NCBI GenBank assembly: GCA_903896545.1
Contig: CAITYF010000051.1
Coordinates: 1 to 64,000 of the forward strand
Reading direction: 5' to 3'
Source: an uncultured Myxococcales bacterium
Lineage (GTDB): Bacteria > Myxococcota_A > UBA9042
Length of the DNA stretch: 64,000 bases
A program made the translations under genes and the position numbers. Every line of letters begins with the position of its first letter. Position 1 is the first letter of the stretch. Positions 9,027-17,757 of this stretch are shown here, piece after piece. Below the pieces are notes generated by a model. It saw only the letters and a program-made list of their open reading frames with translations, was not told where the DNA came from and searched no databases.

Positions 9027-10106
9027 ATGCCCCCCGACGCCCACCACTTCCTCCACCGCCTCGACGAGCTGCACCTGCGCTTCCAGCTCCACTTCCTCGA
9101 CCACGTCCGCTTGACGCGCAATCTCCGCCAGCTTGACGCGCTGATTCTGGAAAGCCAGGCGTTGGCGTTGGACGCCGCGGAAGCCGCGCGACTGCTGCCG
9201 AACGACGACTGGACCCGTGTCTCGCTCGCGCAACAGCGACGTCTGGAAGTGTACGAGGACGCGCGTGGCGCGATTGCCCAAGCGCACGCTGTCGCCGGGC
9301 TGCGTGATCGCGAGGCGAGTCTGATGACCGCGCGTGGACGGCTGGTGTTGCACCGCTACGTGCGGCACTTTGCTGGTCAGACACGGCGAACGCGCGATCC
9401 GGGTCGGCTCAAGGAGATGATCGGCGACCTGTTGGCGCTCTGGAAGCACCTGGAGCCGCTGGCGACGCGCCTGCAGGTGCCGTCGGTCGCGGAAGAGGTC
9501 AGCGCGATAGGCCAGTTCATCGGATTCTTCCTCGCCGAGCAGGAGGAACTGACCAAAGCGTGGCAATCCGGGAGTCGCTTCGAGCAGGCGGAAGGGCTGG
9601 AGGAAGTCGTCGCGAACCTGCAGAGCGATTGGCAAGCCCTGGTGCTGAGTACGCCGCGCGAGCTGCGCCGCGTGGCGCTGTTGGATCGCTTGATTGCGAC
9701 GTTGGACCAAGCGCTGGAGCACCTGATGGCGCTGCGCCACGCGAACATGCCGGAAGAACTGGAAGTGCTGGTGCAACACGCGGCGGAACTGCTCGTCGCG
9801 TGGCAGGACGAGCGCGCGCTGACGGTCGCCGCCCAGGACAGCGCGCCGGTGGATGACGCCGCGCTGCACGCGTTGGGGCGGGACCTGTACGTCACCTGGC
9901 GGCAACAAATCGCGGGTGAAAAAGCCAAGCGCGACCGGCAGTGGCTGGCCGTGCACTGCGACCGCGTGGAAGAGGTTGAGCGGTTGCTGACGGCGCGTGC
10001 GGGAGGTCTGGAGAACGACGAACTGGCTTGGCTGCGCGACATTTTGGTGGCGATGGAGCGCAGCTACGACGGCGTGATTGCGGCGCAGGAAGACGCGCGG
10101 CAGTAG
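9027..10106 (+). CDS. Hypothetical all-helical protein
   Basis: The product is 359 residues with no signal peptide or membrane segment. It is rich in Leu, Ala, Glu and Arg throughout, consistent with a bundle of long alpha helices. A Trp/Leu-rich core (KEMIGDLLALWKHLEPL and similar) spans roughly residues 130-250. I recognise no family. The ATG at 9027 is chosen because AAGG lies 10 nt upstream and the protein-like composition begins there. It is divergent from the EF-G-like gene across 272 bp in which I identified no promoter. The minus strand is also open here, but its translation is Arg/His/Gln-rich like a shadow. Confidence 0.65.
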   Translation: MPPDAHHFLHRLDELHLRFQLHFLDHVRLTRNLRQLDALILESQALALDAAEAARLLPNDDWTRVSLAQQRRLEVYEDARGAIAQAHAVAGLRDREASLMTARGRLVLHRYVRHFAGQTRRTRDPGRLKEMIGDLLALWKHLEPLATRLQVPSVAEEVSAIGQFIGFFLAEQEELTKAWQSGSRFEQAEGLEEVVANLQSDWQALVLSTPRELRRVALLDRLIATLDQALEHLMALRHANMPEELEVLVQHAAELLVAWQDERALTVAAQDSAPVDDAALHALGRDLYVTWRQQIAGEKAKRDRQWLAVHCDRVEEVERLLTARAGGLENDELAWLRDILVAMERSYDGVIAAQEDARQ

Positions 10107-10197
10107 GCCGTGTAACCGCTGTGTCATGTGCCAATGGCGGCAAGCGCGGACCAGCGTAATACTCCTCTGGCCATCCAGATCGATGCGCGGAGGTGCG

Positions 10198-10701
10198 ATG
10201 TCGCAGCGCTTTTGCAGCCAGTGTGCCACTCCAGTCGCTGCGGGCATGCGTTTTTGCCCGGCATGCGCGGCTCCCATCACCTCGCACAGCGCGTCGTCCT
10301 TGCCATCGACAGCTGCGGCCAGAGCCGTCGACCAAGCCAGCGATTACCCTGACGACGGCACCGGCTGTCTGAACACGCTCGCCGTCCTCGCGCTGTTCCT
10401 CGGCGGCGTCGGTGTCATCATGTTCGGGCTGATGCTCGCAGGCTTGTCGCTTGGCCCCGGCACGCCGCAGCCGATCCTGACCGTCGCGGGGCTGGCATCC
10501 GCGGTGTTCGGTGTCGTGTTGATTCTGCTTGCCCGCCGCGCCGGTGGAGCCTGCCCCAAGTGTGGCAACTGGAACGCCCGGCAACTGGACGGCGAAGAAG
10601 GCCCGTCCAAACGCGATGCCAAGCTCTATCACTGTTCTGCGTGCGCGCACCGCTGGCGGGAAGGCGGCGAACCGCGGCCTACGCCCGACGATCCGGCCTG
10701 A
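10198..10701 (+). CDS. Membrane protein with two zinc ribbons
   Basis: The product is 167 residues. GGAGG precedes the ATG by 4 nt. An N-terminal zinc-ribbon has two knuckles, CSQC and CPAC (about residues 6-24). Two hydrophobic helices follow (about 60-85 and 90-112). A second ribbon near the C-terminus uses CPKC and CSAC (about 120-150). This matches the general plan of small bacterial zinc-ribbon membrane proteins of unknown role. Both ribbons should be on the same side of the membrane if the helices form a hairpin. Its stop codon abuts that of the convergent lipoprotein gene with no spacer. Confidence 0.75.
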   Translation: MSQRFCSQCATPVAAGMRFCPACAAPITSHSASSLPSTAAARAVDQASDYPDDGTGCLNTLAVLALFLGGVGVIMFGLMLAGLSLGPGTPQPILTVAGLASAVFGVVLILLARRAGGACPKCGNWNARQLDGEEGPSKRDAKLYHCSACAHRWREGGEPRPTPDDPA

Positions 10702-11634
10702 CTACTGGCAAATCGGCGCGTTCCGCAGCGCTTTTTCCAGCTGCTCGATGCGCTTGGCCTGTTCCGTCAACTGCCGCTGTTGCACCTGCAGCGCCGCGAC
10801 GGACATGCTGAGGTACCCGTACAGATCCACCATGTCGCGCTTCGCGTCGACCGCTGGGCTGTTCGGCTGGTCATCGATGATGAAGCCCAGTTGCTGCGGC
10901 GCCTGCGGACCTGCGTCGCGGTACTTGTAGGTCGCCAGCTTCGTCGCCAGCAGTTCACTTTGCAGCTTGGCCACGTCGTTCGCGTCCAAATAGCGGATGT
11001 CGGTCTTCTTGGAACGACGCGAAATCGGGCAGCCGCCCGCGCCGGTCTTGGGATCCTTGTCCGCGCAAATGAGATGCTGCTGGCACGCGTTCACCAGGTC
11101 GCAGGTCACGGCGCCTGGCGCGCAGGCGTCGCCCTCTTTTTGCGTCGTGCACGCGGGCAAGCTCGGATCGGCCTTGGGACCGCTGCACACCGGCGCGCCG
11201 CAGGTCGTGTACCACTTCGTTGTTGCCGCCTTGCACGATCCGCCTGTGTTCATCACGACGCCCGCAGCATTGGCTTCGCAGCCGTTGCCGTAGTCTTTGC
11301 CGTCACAGCCGCAGATGGGGCCGTAGATCGCGGGACAGGCTTCGGGGCGCTTGGCGCACGTGCCTTTGCCGGTGCACTGGCCTTCCGGTGCTGAGCAGTA
11401 CGAACCCGCGCCGCAGGAAGTGTCGCCGACGGTGCAACCGGCCGAGGCGACGTCGGTGCCTGCCGTGACGTCAGTCGTCGCCGCGTCTGTGCCCGCGGTG
11501 GTGTCCGATCCGGCGATCTGGCTGTCTTCGCCCGCGCCGCTGTCCGCAGTGGCTTCGGTGCTACCACCGTCGAGCCAGCAGCCGCTCAAACCGAGGAGGG
11601 AAAGAGACGTGACGGTGAGAAAAAACGTACGCAT
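10702..11634 (-). CDS. Lipoprotein with Kazal-like and S74 chaperone-like domains
   Basis: The product is 310 residues and the ATG follows GGAGG. The lipobox LSGC gives Cys19. Residues 20-65 form a Ser/Thr/Asp-rich linker. About residues 85-135 contain a Kazal-like module with the hallmark CGCDGKDYGNGCEA. From about 205, SRRSKKTDIRYL, an IGFII-like GFIIDD segment, a YGYLSMSV segment and a C-terminal heptad helix resemble the peptidase S74 intramolecular chaperone domain known from phage tail spikes. In S74 proteins this domain trimerises and then cuts itself off. Self-cleavage here is unproven because the start motif is degenerate. Confidence 0.7.
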   Translation of the reverse strand: MRTFFLTVTSLSLLGLSGCWLDGGSTEATADSGAGEDSQIAGSDTTAGTDAATTDVTAGTDVASAGCTVGDTSCGAGSYCSAPEGQCTGKGTCAKRPEACPAIYGPICGCDGKDYGNGCEANAAGVVMNTGGSCKAATTKWYTTCGAPVCSGPKADPSLPACTTQKEGDACAPGAVTCDLVNACQQHLICADKDPKTGAGGCPISRRSKKTDIRYLDANDVAKLQSELLATKLATYKYRDAGPQAPQQLGFIIDDQPNSPAVDAKRDMVDLYGYLSMSVAALQVQQRQLTEQAKRIEQLEKALRNAPICQ

Positions 11635-11698
11635 GAGAACCTCCGTGCGATTGCACCCGCGGACAGGATAGGCGGATTTTGCACGGAAGCAAACGGGG

Positions 11699-12778
11699 TT
11701 AGGTCCGCAGCGCTGGATGGTTCTCGCGCAGCCACAGCACGGTGTCCGCCAGCGTTTGGTACGGCGGGCGCGACTTGTAGCCCAACTCGGACTCTGCGTA
11801 GCGCGATTGGATGTCCCACCAGTGACCGGCCATCTCGATGACCACCGGGTCCGGTAACGGCGACTTGCGCTTCTGCGGCAGCCGCGCGGTTGCCTCTTCC
11901 GCGACCGTCGCCAGCGACCACGCGAGACCCTGCGGAATCACACGCGTCGGCGCGGGCACGCCCGACACCTCCTGCAGCATGCGGAAAAACACTTCAATCG
12001 ACGTCGCCGTTCCGCCCAAGTGGTACACCGGACGCGCCGCCGGATGTCGCAGCGCGCGCACCAGCGCTGTCGCCGCGTCACGCACGTCGATGAAGTGCAT
12101 GCCGCCGTGGATGAGAAACGGAAACTTCCGCTGCAAGTGCTTGATCACGTTGCCGCTGGAGCGAAAACGGTGATCGCCGGGTCCGAGCATGACTGGTGGG
12201 CGCACCACAGTGAGCAAGACGCCGAGCTCGGCCGCCAAGAGCCGCGCCTGCTTTTCCGCTTGAATCTTGCTGTCGTAATACGGCCAATTTTTCACCGTCT
12301 GGTCGACGTACGGCGCGTCTTCCAATGCGACCTTTCCCGCGCGATTGAAGCAGGCGACAGTGCCAGAAGTCGATGAAAACACGATGCGACACTGGTGTTT
12401 GCCCGCCAAACGCACCAGCCGAAGCAGGCCCTGCACGTTTGTTTCGTACATGTCCTGCGGGTCGCGCCGCGCGTGCCGCACGATCGCCGCCAGGTGCAAG
12501 ATGCCGCCCAGCCCATTGAGTCGCGGGTCACGCAGCCAGGCATCGTCCCCGGTCACGCCGCCTTCAATCAGGTCAACGGGGCCAAGTGCCGCGGTCCAGT
12601 CCAGCTTCTGCCATTCCGCTGGATTGCGCACCAACACGCAGATGTGCGTCTCCGGCTCCAACACGCGCAGCGCTTGCAGCACGTGGCGGCCGAGAAAGCC
12701 TGTCGCGCCCGTGACGAGCACGGTGTGTCCACGACGCGCGTGGGGGCGATTCGCCTGTTTTTCTTCGTGCAAAGCCAT
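11699..12778 (-). CDS. Extended SDR, NAD-dependent epimerase/reductase
   Basis: The product is 359 residues. The Rossmann signature TGATGFLG lies at about 23-30 and the catalytic YYDSK pair near 165. HFIDVRDAA is typical of extended SDRs that bind a sugar or sterol-like substrate at a C-terminal lobe. The closest broad match is the dihydroflavonol-reductase/3-beta-hydroxysteroid dehydrogenase-like group. It starts one nucleotide after the stop of the FAR-GNPAT fusion and is the last gene of the ether-lipid operon, so a role in lipid carbonyl reduction is plausible. The substrate is not readable from sequence. Confidence 0.8.
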   Translation of the reverse strand: MALHEEKQANRPHARRGHTVLVTGATGFLGRHVLQALRVLEPETHICVLVRNPAEWQKLDWTAALGPVDLIEGGVTGDDAWLRDPRLNGLGGILHLAAIVRHARRDPQDMYETNVQGLLRLVRLAGKHQCRIVFSSTSGTVACFNRAGKVALEDAPYVDQTVKNWPYYDSKIQAEKQARLLAAELGVLLTVVRPPVMLGPGDHRFRSSGNVIKHLQRKFPFLIHGGMHFIDVRDAATALVRALRHPAARPVYHLGGTATSIEVFFRMLQEVSGVPAPTRVIPQGLAWSLATVAEEATARLPQKRKSPLPDPVVIEMAGHWWDIQSRYAESELGYKSRPPYQTLADTVLWLRENHPALRT

Positions 12779-12779
12779 C

Positions 12780-15488
12780 TCAGGTTCCCGTCGCGCTTTC
12801 CGGCCACAGCGCTGTATTTGCGGTCAAATCCGTCAGCTCGGCGACGTAGTGGCCCAGCGACTGCGCGTTCTGCCCCCACGTGTGGCCCCATTGCGGGTGC
12901 GCGGTCAGAATTCCGCGCGACGTCAAGTCCGCGAAAGCGCTCTGCAAATGCGGCAGGAACGCCTGCGGCGCGTCAAAGAGCACCGTCTGCGCCGAACCGT
13001 GGCGCGGCGGCCATTCCGTCGGACCCAGCGCTTTGGCCACCGCGAGGTAATCGCGCACCACTGGGGCGAAGAGCGCGCCCAGAACCGCCTGCAAGCGCGG
13101 ATCCCGCAGCGATTCCAACTCCGCCGCTTCCACTTCCGCGAAGCCGTTTTGCGCGACGTAGTGCTGTACGGCGGGGTGATCCGGCCAGGTCGCCAGCGCG
13201 TCGCCGTAGAACCAGTGCTGCCAGTTGTAGCGCATGCAGAACTCCGCCGACTCCGTCAGCTCTGCTTCTGCCACCAACGGACTGTCCAGTACCACGCCGC
13301 CTCGAACTTCGATCGCCTCGCGCAGCCAGTCTTCATCCACGCCTTCCAGCGGATTTTGCGCCAGGAACGCGCGCAGGTGGTGCGTCGTCGTTGCCGTCAC
13401 GAACTGCAACTGCGCCATGATGTCGTGGCTAACGGCGCGCACGTCGCTCTGCATGTCCATCGGGACGGGCTCGCCGCACGCGATGTGGACGCGGCCCAAG
13501 TGCACTTTGCCGTCCACCATCTCCTTGGTCCAACGCAAAAGCGCTGCCAACTGCATCTCCGGCTTCTGCAGACCCGCCAGTTCGCGCAGGAGCGACGTTT
13601 CCTCCGGCACGCGGTCGTACGTGATCGCGATCGGCAGCATGGTGAAGCGCTCTCCGGTCGACTGCAGGCAGCGCAGAAGCCCCGTCCGTGGCGCCAAGAA
13701 CTGCCGACTGCGGCTGCGCTGACCCTCGATGAAGAACTGCAGCGTTTCGCGCTTCTCGACCAGATCGTGGACCTGGCGGGTGAGCGCCGCGTCCGCCTTG
13801 CCCTGACCGCGCTTCAAGTAAAACGCGTGCGTGTGGCGGAACAGTTCGCCCAGAATCGGCAGGCGGGAAAACTCCTCTGCCGCGGCAATGTGCGGAATCG
13901 CGATCCCCAGATCCGGGCGATCGAAGAACAAGTACGAGCAGAGCAAGAAGTCCATGTAAGACCGGTGATTGGGCACGAGCACCGGCAGCGTATTGGGCGG
14001 CAAGGCGCGAACCGCGGCCTCAAAACTCGGCCGATCAAACGTGACCTGCGTCGTGCACTGGCGCAGCGCCTTGCGGATCGCCAGCGCGAACGTGCGGATC
14101 GCCCAGTTGCCTTCCGGTTGCTGCGTGACCCAGAGCCAGTCCTGCTTGGCGTCTTTGTGCTGTTTGCCGCCAAACATCATCTGCGTGGCGTCCTTCTTCA
14201 TCAGATGACGGTAGACGCCGCGGCAAATCAGCTCGATGTACGCGTCGACAGTCCAGTGGACGTCGCCCGTCGCATCGGTGGAGCGGAAGTCAAACGTGTT
14301 GTGCGTGAAGTACGGAAACGCGCGGTTGAGGAATTTCAGCTTCTCGCCCACGCGCGTCGCCTGGCGGACTTTCTTGGGCTGATTCGCGACCTTCAGCCCG
14401 ATGCGCGCGACGCCCAGCGGCACGCGATGGTGGCGCATTTCTTCCAGCGCAAAGCGCTTGGACGGCGGGCCGATCCACTCGACTTCAGGCACGCGATCGA
14501 CAACGTGGCTCTGGAAGAAGCGCACGATGCCCGACACGGACTGTGAAGTCGTCGGATTTTGCGCCAGACCGGCGACGGCGTAACGGACGCGCATCGGGCG
14601 CTCGGCCTCTTGCAGGAAACACGTGTCGATCGTGCGCTTGGCGACGATGTCGCACGGGACGACGTCCAGCTTGCTCTGCGGATCGGCGACCAGCACGCGC
14701 AGGTGTCCGGTGCCAATCAGCGCGACAAAACCGGCAAAGGCCGCCGCCGAGTCGAGCCACCCCGGAAACGGGTGGTGCAAGCACGCGGAGACAACCGATG
14801 GGCGCACGATGGAAATCGGCACGTGCCCGCGCCGTTCGCTCAGCAGGTGTTCGGCGAGGCACTTTGTGAACGTGTAGGTATTCGGATGCCCCGTGACTTT
14901 CAGCAGCTCTTTCTCGTCCGCCGTCCCGTCCAGAATCGCCTGGTACGTCTCCGACGGCGAAATCGGCAGCGGCACCAGTTGTTCCAGCACCGGACCCTGA
15001 TTTTCACGCCACGGCGTCACGTACGCCGTCGACACGCTGACCATGTGCTTGAGCCGGATGCAGCGCTGCGCCAGCGCCAAGACGTTGAGCGCGGCCGTGA
15101 TGTTGGAATTCGCGGCTTCTGCCACCGGCAGGTCAAAATCCACCGATGCGGCGCAGTGGATAATGTGCGTCAGGCGCGTGGTCAGCAGTTTCTGATCGGC
15201 GCGGCTGATGTCGCAGTACGCGTGCGTCAGCTCGCCGTGGATCACGTGGCACCAAGCCGGCCAATCGTCGCCAAGGAGCTGAAAGCACGGTGATTCAACG
15301 ACGTCTTTGTCAAAACGCTGTTCGGCCGTGCGATCCTTCTTGCCGCGGATGAGCACGTAGACCTTTTCCAGGCCCAGCTCCTCCCGCCGCCGAATCAGCT
15401 CCGCCAGAACGACCTTACCGACAAAACCTGTCGCACCCGTCAACAGCAGGTGCGCGCCGTGCAAAGATGTGATCTTCAAGCCACTCAC
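12780..15488 (-). CDS. Fatty acyl-CoA reductase fused to GNPAT/PlsB-like acyltransferase
   Basis: The product is 902 residues. The N-terminal half is a FAR: Rossmann TGATGFVG (17-24), active pair Y205/K209 in YTFTK, and a long FAR-type C-lobe to about residue 430. The second half is an acyltransferase: HRSYMDF with His508 and Asp513, GELFRHTHAFYLKR (547-560) and EGQRSRS (588-594). These resemble dihydroxyacetone-phosphate acyltransferase (GNPAT) more than plain PlsB. In animals FAR1 makes the fatty alcohol and GNPAT makes acyl-DHAP, the two substrates of AGPS. The GTG start overlaps the AGPS stop as GTGA, with AGGTG upstream. A DHAP rather than G3P acceptor is inferred from context. Confidence 0.85.
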   Translation of the reverse strand: MSGLKITSLHGAHLLLTGATGFVGKVVLAELIRRREELGLEKVYVLIRGKKDRTAEQRFDKDVVESPCFQLLGDDWPAWCHVIHGELTHAYCDISRADQKLLTTRLTHIIHCAASVDFDLPVAEAANSNITAALNVLALAQRCIRLKHMVSVSTAYVTPWRENQGPVLEQLVPLPISPSETYQAILDGTADEKELLKVTGHPNTYTFTKCLAEHLLSERRGHVPISIVRPSVVSACLHHPFPGWLDSAAAFAGFVALIGTGHLRVLVADPQSKLDVVPCDIVAKRTIDTCFLQEAERPMRVRYAVAGLAQNPTTSQSVSGIVRFFQSHVVDRVPEVEWIGPPSKRFALEEMRHHRVPLGVARIGLKVANQPKKVRQATRVGEKLKFLNRAFPYFTHNTFDFRSTDATGDVHWTVDAYIELICRGVYRHLMKKDATQMMFGGKQHKDAKQDWLWVTQQPEGNWAIRTFALAIRKALRQCTTQVTFDRPSFEAAVRALPPNTLPVLVPNHRSYMDFLLCSYLFFDRPDLGIAIPHIAAAEEFSRLPILGELFRHTHAFYLKRGQGKADAALTRQVHDLVEKRETLQFFIEGQRSRSRQFLAPRTGLLRCLQSTGERFTMLPIAITYDRVPEETSLLRELAGLQKPEMQLAALLRWTKEMVDGKVHLGRVHIACGEPVPMDMQSDVRAVSHDIMAQLQFVTATTTHHLRAFLAQNPLEGVDEDWLREAIEVRGGVVLDSPLVAEAELTESAEFCMRYNWQHWFYGDALATWPDHPAVQHYVAQNGFAEVEAAELESLRDPRLQAVLGALFAPVVRDYLAVAKALGPTEWPPRHGSAQTVLFDAPQAFLPHLQSAFADLTSRGILTAHPQWGHTWGQNAQSLGHYVAELTDLTANTALWPESATGT

Positions 15489-17446
15489 GCGGCACCTCCC
15501 TCTTTCTTGGCAGCGCGCGCGCGCTTGGTCGCTGCCGGCGCGGGCGTGGCACTAGCGGCTGCCGAATCCGGCGCTGCGGCTTGATTGCGGGCAGCAAAAA
15601 TATCAGACGGATCCAGCGCTTTCTTGGCCTCGATACGCCACGCCAGGCCGGCGTCACTCATGATCTTCGGCAGGTATTCCTGGCGCAGTTTGCCCACGCC
15701 GTGGTGGTGCGAAAGCGAGCCCCCTTGCGCCAAAATCTCATCACGCGCGATATTTTCAAGCTCGTGGTAGACCGCCGTCGGGTTCTGCACACCTTTGTAA
15801 TGAAACGCGAAATAGAAGTAGACGCACACGCCTGTCTCATAAATCTGCGTGACGCGACACGTAATGAACGGCGTGCCCGGCAAACCGCGCTTGGCGTGTT
15901 CGTCCCAAATCCGCTTCTTGACGCCTTCACACAGCGGAATCACCTGCGACCACGGCACGCTGGTCTCAAACGACTCGGCAAGCACCCAGTGCTTCATCAC
16001 AAAATCGCGGATGTACGCGATGCTGTAGGTCAGCTGATAGCCACGCGAACCGTTCTCCGCGCCGGCCTTCATGCCATTGTGCTTGGCGGCGATCGCGTAG
16101 ACCTTGGCCTCCTGGGCCGCGACGTCTTCTTTTGCGCCTTCAAAAACCAGCGTGCACGCGACCATCTGCGTCGGGTCAAAGCCTTTGATCTGCGTGACGA
16201 AAAGCTTCTCGATCTTGGACTTCTGCACGTGCCAGCCTTCCGACGCCGGCTTGAGCGCCTGGCCGAACTGGAACTGCAGGTTGTCCATCAAGCGCACGGA
16301 CGCGGGCCAATTGCCGGCGTGCGCCAATTCGTACATGAACGCGACGCCTTGGTCGAAGGTCGGGAAGAGAATGGAGCCGTAGTTCTGCGCTTCAGGAAGC
16401 GGAAACAGCTTGACGACGGCGCCGGTGATAATGCCGAGCGTGCCTTCCGAACCAAAGAGCCACTGCCGCGGGTCAATGCCCACCGACTCACGCGGTCCGA
16501 CGGACGAACGCTCGATTTTGCCTTGTGGCGTGATGACATGCACGTCGAGGACGAGGTCTTCGATGTTGCCGTAGCGGTTCTTTTTCATACCGGACGCGTT
16601 GGTCGCGATCCAGCCGCCCATGGTGCTGAATTCCACGCTGTCAGGCTCATGGCCCATCGTCCAACCGTAGCGGGCGAGGCTCGTGATGATGTGCCGTCCG
16701 ATTGCGCCCGCTTCGATGTACGCCATGCGATTGACGGGGTCGATCCAGCGGATCTTGTCCATGCGGCGCATGTCCACGGAAATAATCGTCCGCGTCTCGT
16801 TCTCAGGGCAGCGCAGCGCGTCGGTCACGTTGGTGCCGCCGCCAAACGGAATCAGCACCGCACCGTGTTTTTGCGCCGCCTGCACAAGCGCGATGACCTG
16901 CGCCTCTTCGGTCGGCCACACAACGAGATCGGGAATGCGTCCGAGTTTCGCGAACTTGATCGCGTACATTTCCTCTTGCGTTTGGCCATGACCGTGACGC
17001 AAACGCGTCGGGCCGTCGACGCTCCACTGATCCGGCGGCAGCAGCGCCGTGAGCGTCTCCTGCAAGGCGGCGTTGGTCACCGGCGCGGGAAAATCGGTCG
17101 GCGTCGGCCAGGAGCGAATATCCAGCGGATCGATTGTCACGCCCATGACGCCCTGCACCCACGGCAGCAGCGACGGCAAGCGCTGGTTGGACAGTTCGTA
17201 ACGCGTGCCGGTCAAATAGACGTCGCCGTTCGGCTTGGCCTCAAAAGCGGTGTCGGCAAAGCCCCACATGTCTGGACTTTCGGTCTCGTCCGCCGTGATC
17301 TGCAACGGTTCTGGCGTGAATCGGGTGTTGCCGCCGCGCGGCGTCGCCAGATCCTGCGGACGCAGGGAATCGACCCACTTGCGCGACTGCGCCAGCGCCG
17401 CGATACCCGTCTTGCCAATAGCTCCCAGCACGCGCTCGACCGCCAT
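15485..17446 (-). CDS. agps: Alkyldihydroxyacetonephosphate synthase (AGPS)
   Basis: The product is 653 residues from an ATG just after GGGAGG; an upstream GTG lacks a good site. It is an FAD enzyme that swaps the acyl chain of acyl-DHAP for a fatty alcohol, forming the ether bond. The FAD motif PFGGGTNV is at 200-207. Blocks shared with human AGPS include GHEPDSVEFSTMGGW (265-279), MKKNRYGNIEDLV, SVRLMDNLQFQFGQALKP, the CRVTQIYETG segment and the catalytic His-rich loop SLSHHHGVGK (577-586). No peroxisomal signal is expected. The C-terminus is Ala/Lys-rich. It is the first gene of a coupled operon with the FAR-GNPAT fusion. Confidence 0.93.
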   Translation of the reverse strand: MAVERVLGAIGKTGIAALAQSRKWVDSLRPQDLATPRGGNTRFTPEPLQITADETESPDMWGFADTAFEAKPNGDVYLTGTRYELSNQRLPSLLPWVQGVMGVTIDPLDIRSWPTPTDFPAPVTNAALQETLTALLPPDQWSVDGPTRLRHGHGQTQEEMYAIKFAKLGRIPDLVVWPTEEAQVIALVQAAQKHGAVLIPFGGGTNVTDALRCPENETRTIISVDMRRMDKIRWIDPVNRMAYIEAGAIGRHIITSLARYGWTMGHEPDSVEFSTMGGWIATNASGMKKNRYGNIEDLVLDVHVITPQGKIERSSVGPRESVGIDPRQWLFGSEGTLGIITGAVVKLFPLPEAQNYGSILFPTFDQGVAFMYELAHAGNWPASVRLMDNLQFQFGQALKPASEGWHVQKSKIEKLFVTQIKGFDPTQMVACTLVFEGAKEDVAAQEAKVYAIAAKHNGMKAGAENGSRGYQLTYSIAYIRDFVMKHWVLAESFETSVPWSQVIPLCEGVKKRIWDEHAKRGLPGTPFITCRVTQIYETGVCVYFYFAFHYKGVQNPTAVYHELENIARDEILAQGGSLSHHHGVGKLRQEYLPKIMSDAGLAWRIEAKKALDPSDIFAARNQAAAPDSAAASATPAPAATKRARAAKKEGGAA

Positions 17447-17757
17447 CTTGCCTCCCAAACCCTGTTCACGTTCCGCTGTCGGGGTCGCATCACCCGACGC
17501 GTTCACTTCGTTCTCGCTGTCCGCACACCGCTACCGACGTCGTTTCGTCGGCAAAGCGGGACAATTCCCGGACCTTTGCTGGACGGTCGACGTCGCTGTG
17601 GCACCGTCAGTCTAACTCAGACCAGTCCGGTCCGACAAGAGCGCCGACCAAGACCGCGGTATGCGGATTATTGTCACGGTTTGGTCGCGATCGCAAGCAG
17701 AGGCTCTAGGTCATGTCACTGTTGCGTCTGGGAACAGCGGTTCACGCTGTCGTTTGA
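17447..17757. other. Intergenic region upstream of AGPS
   Basis: This 311-bp gap lies between the end of the inositol monophosphatase gene and the start of AGPS, both leftward. It should hold the AGPS promoter and the terminator of the upstream unit. Two imperfect hairpins are visible, CCGACG / CGTCGG (17534-17551) and GCAAAG-CGGGA / TCCCG-CTTTGC (17551-17579). I found no convincing -35/-10 pair and no short gene. Confidence 0.5.

Noticed and set aside
8763-10280. 505-codon minus-strand frame opposite the helical protein
   Set aside because: Arg/His/Gln-rich translation without motifs; the plus strand has balanced composition.
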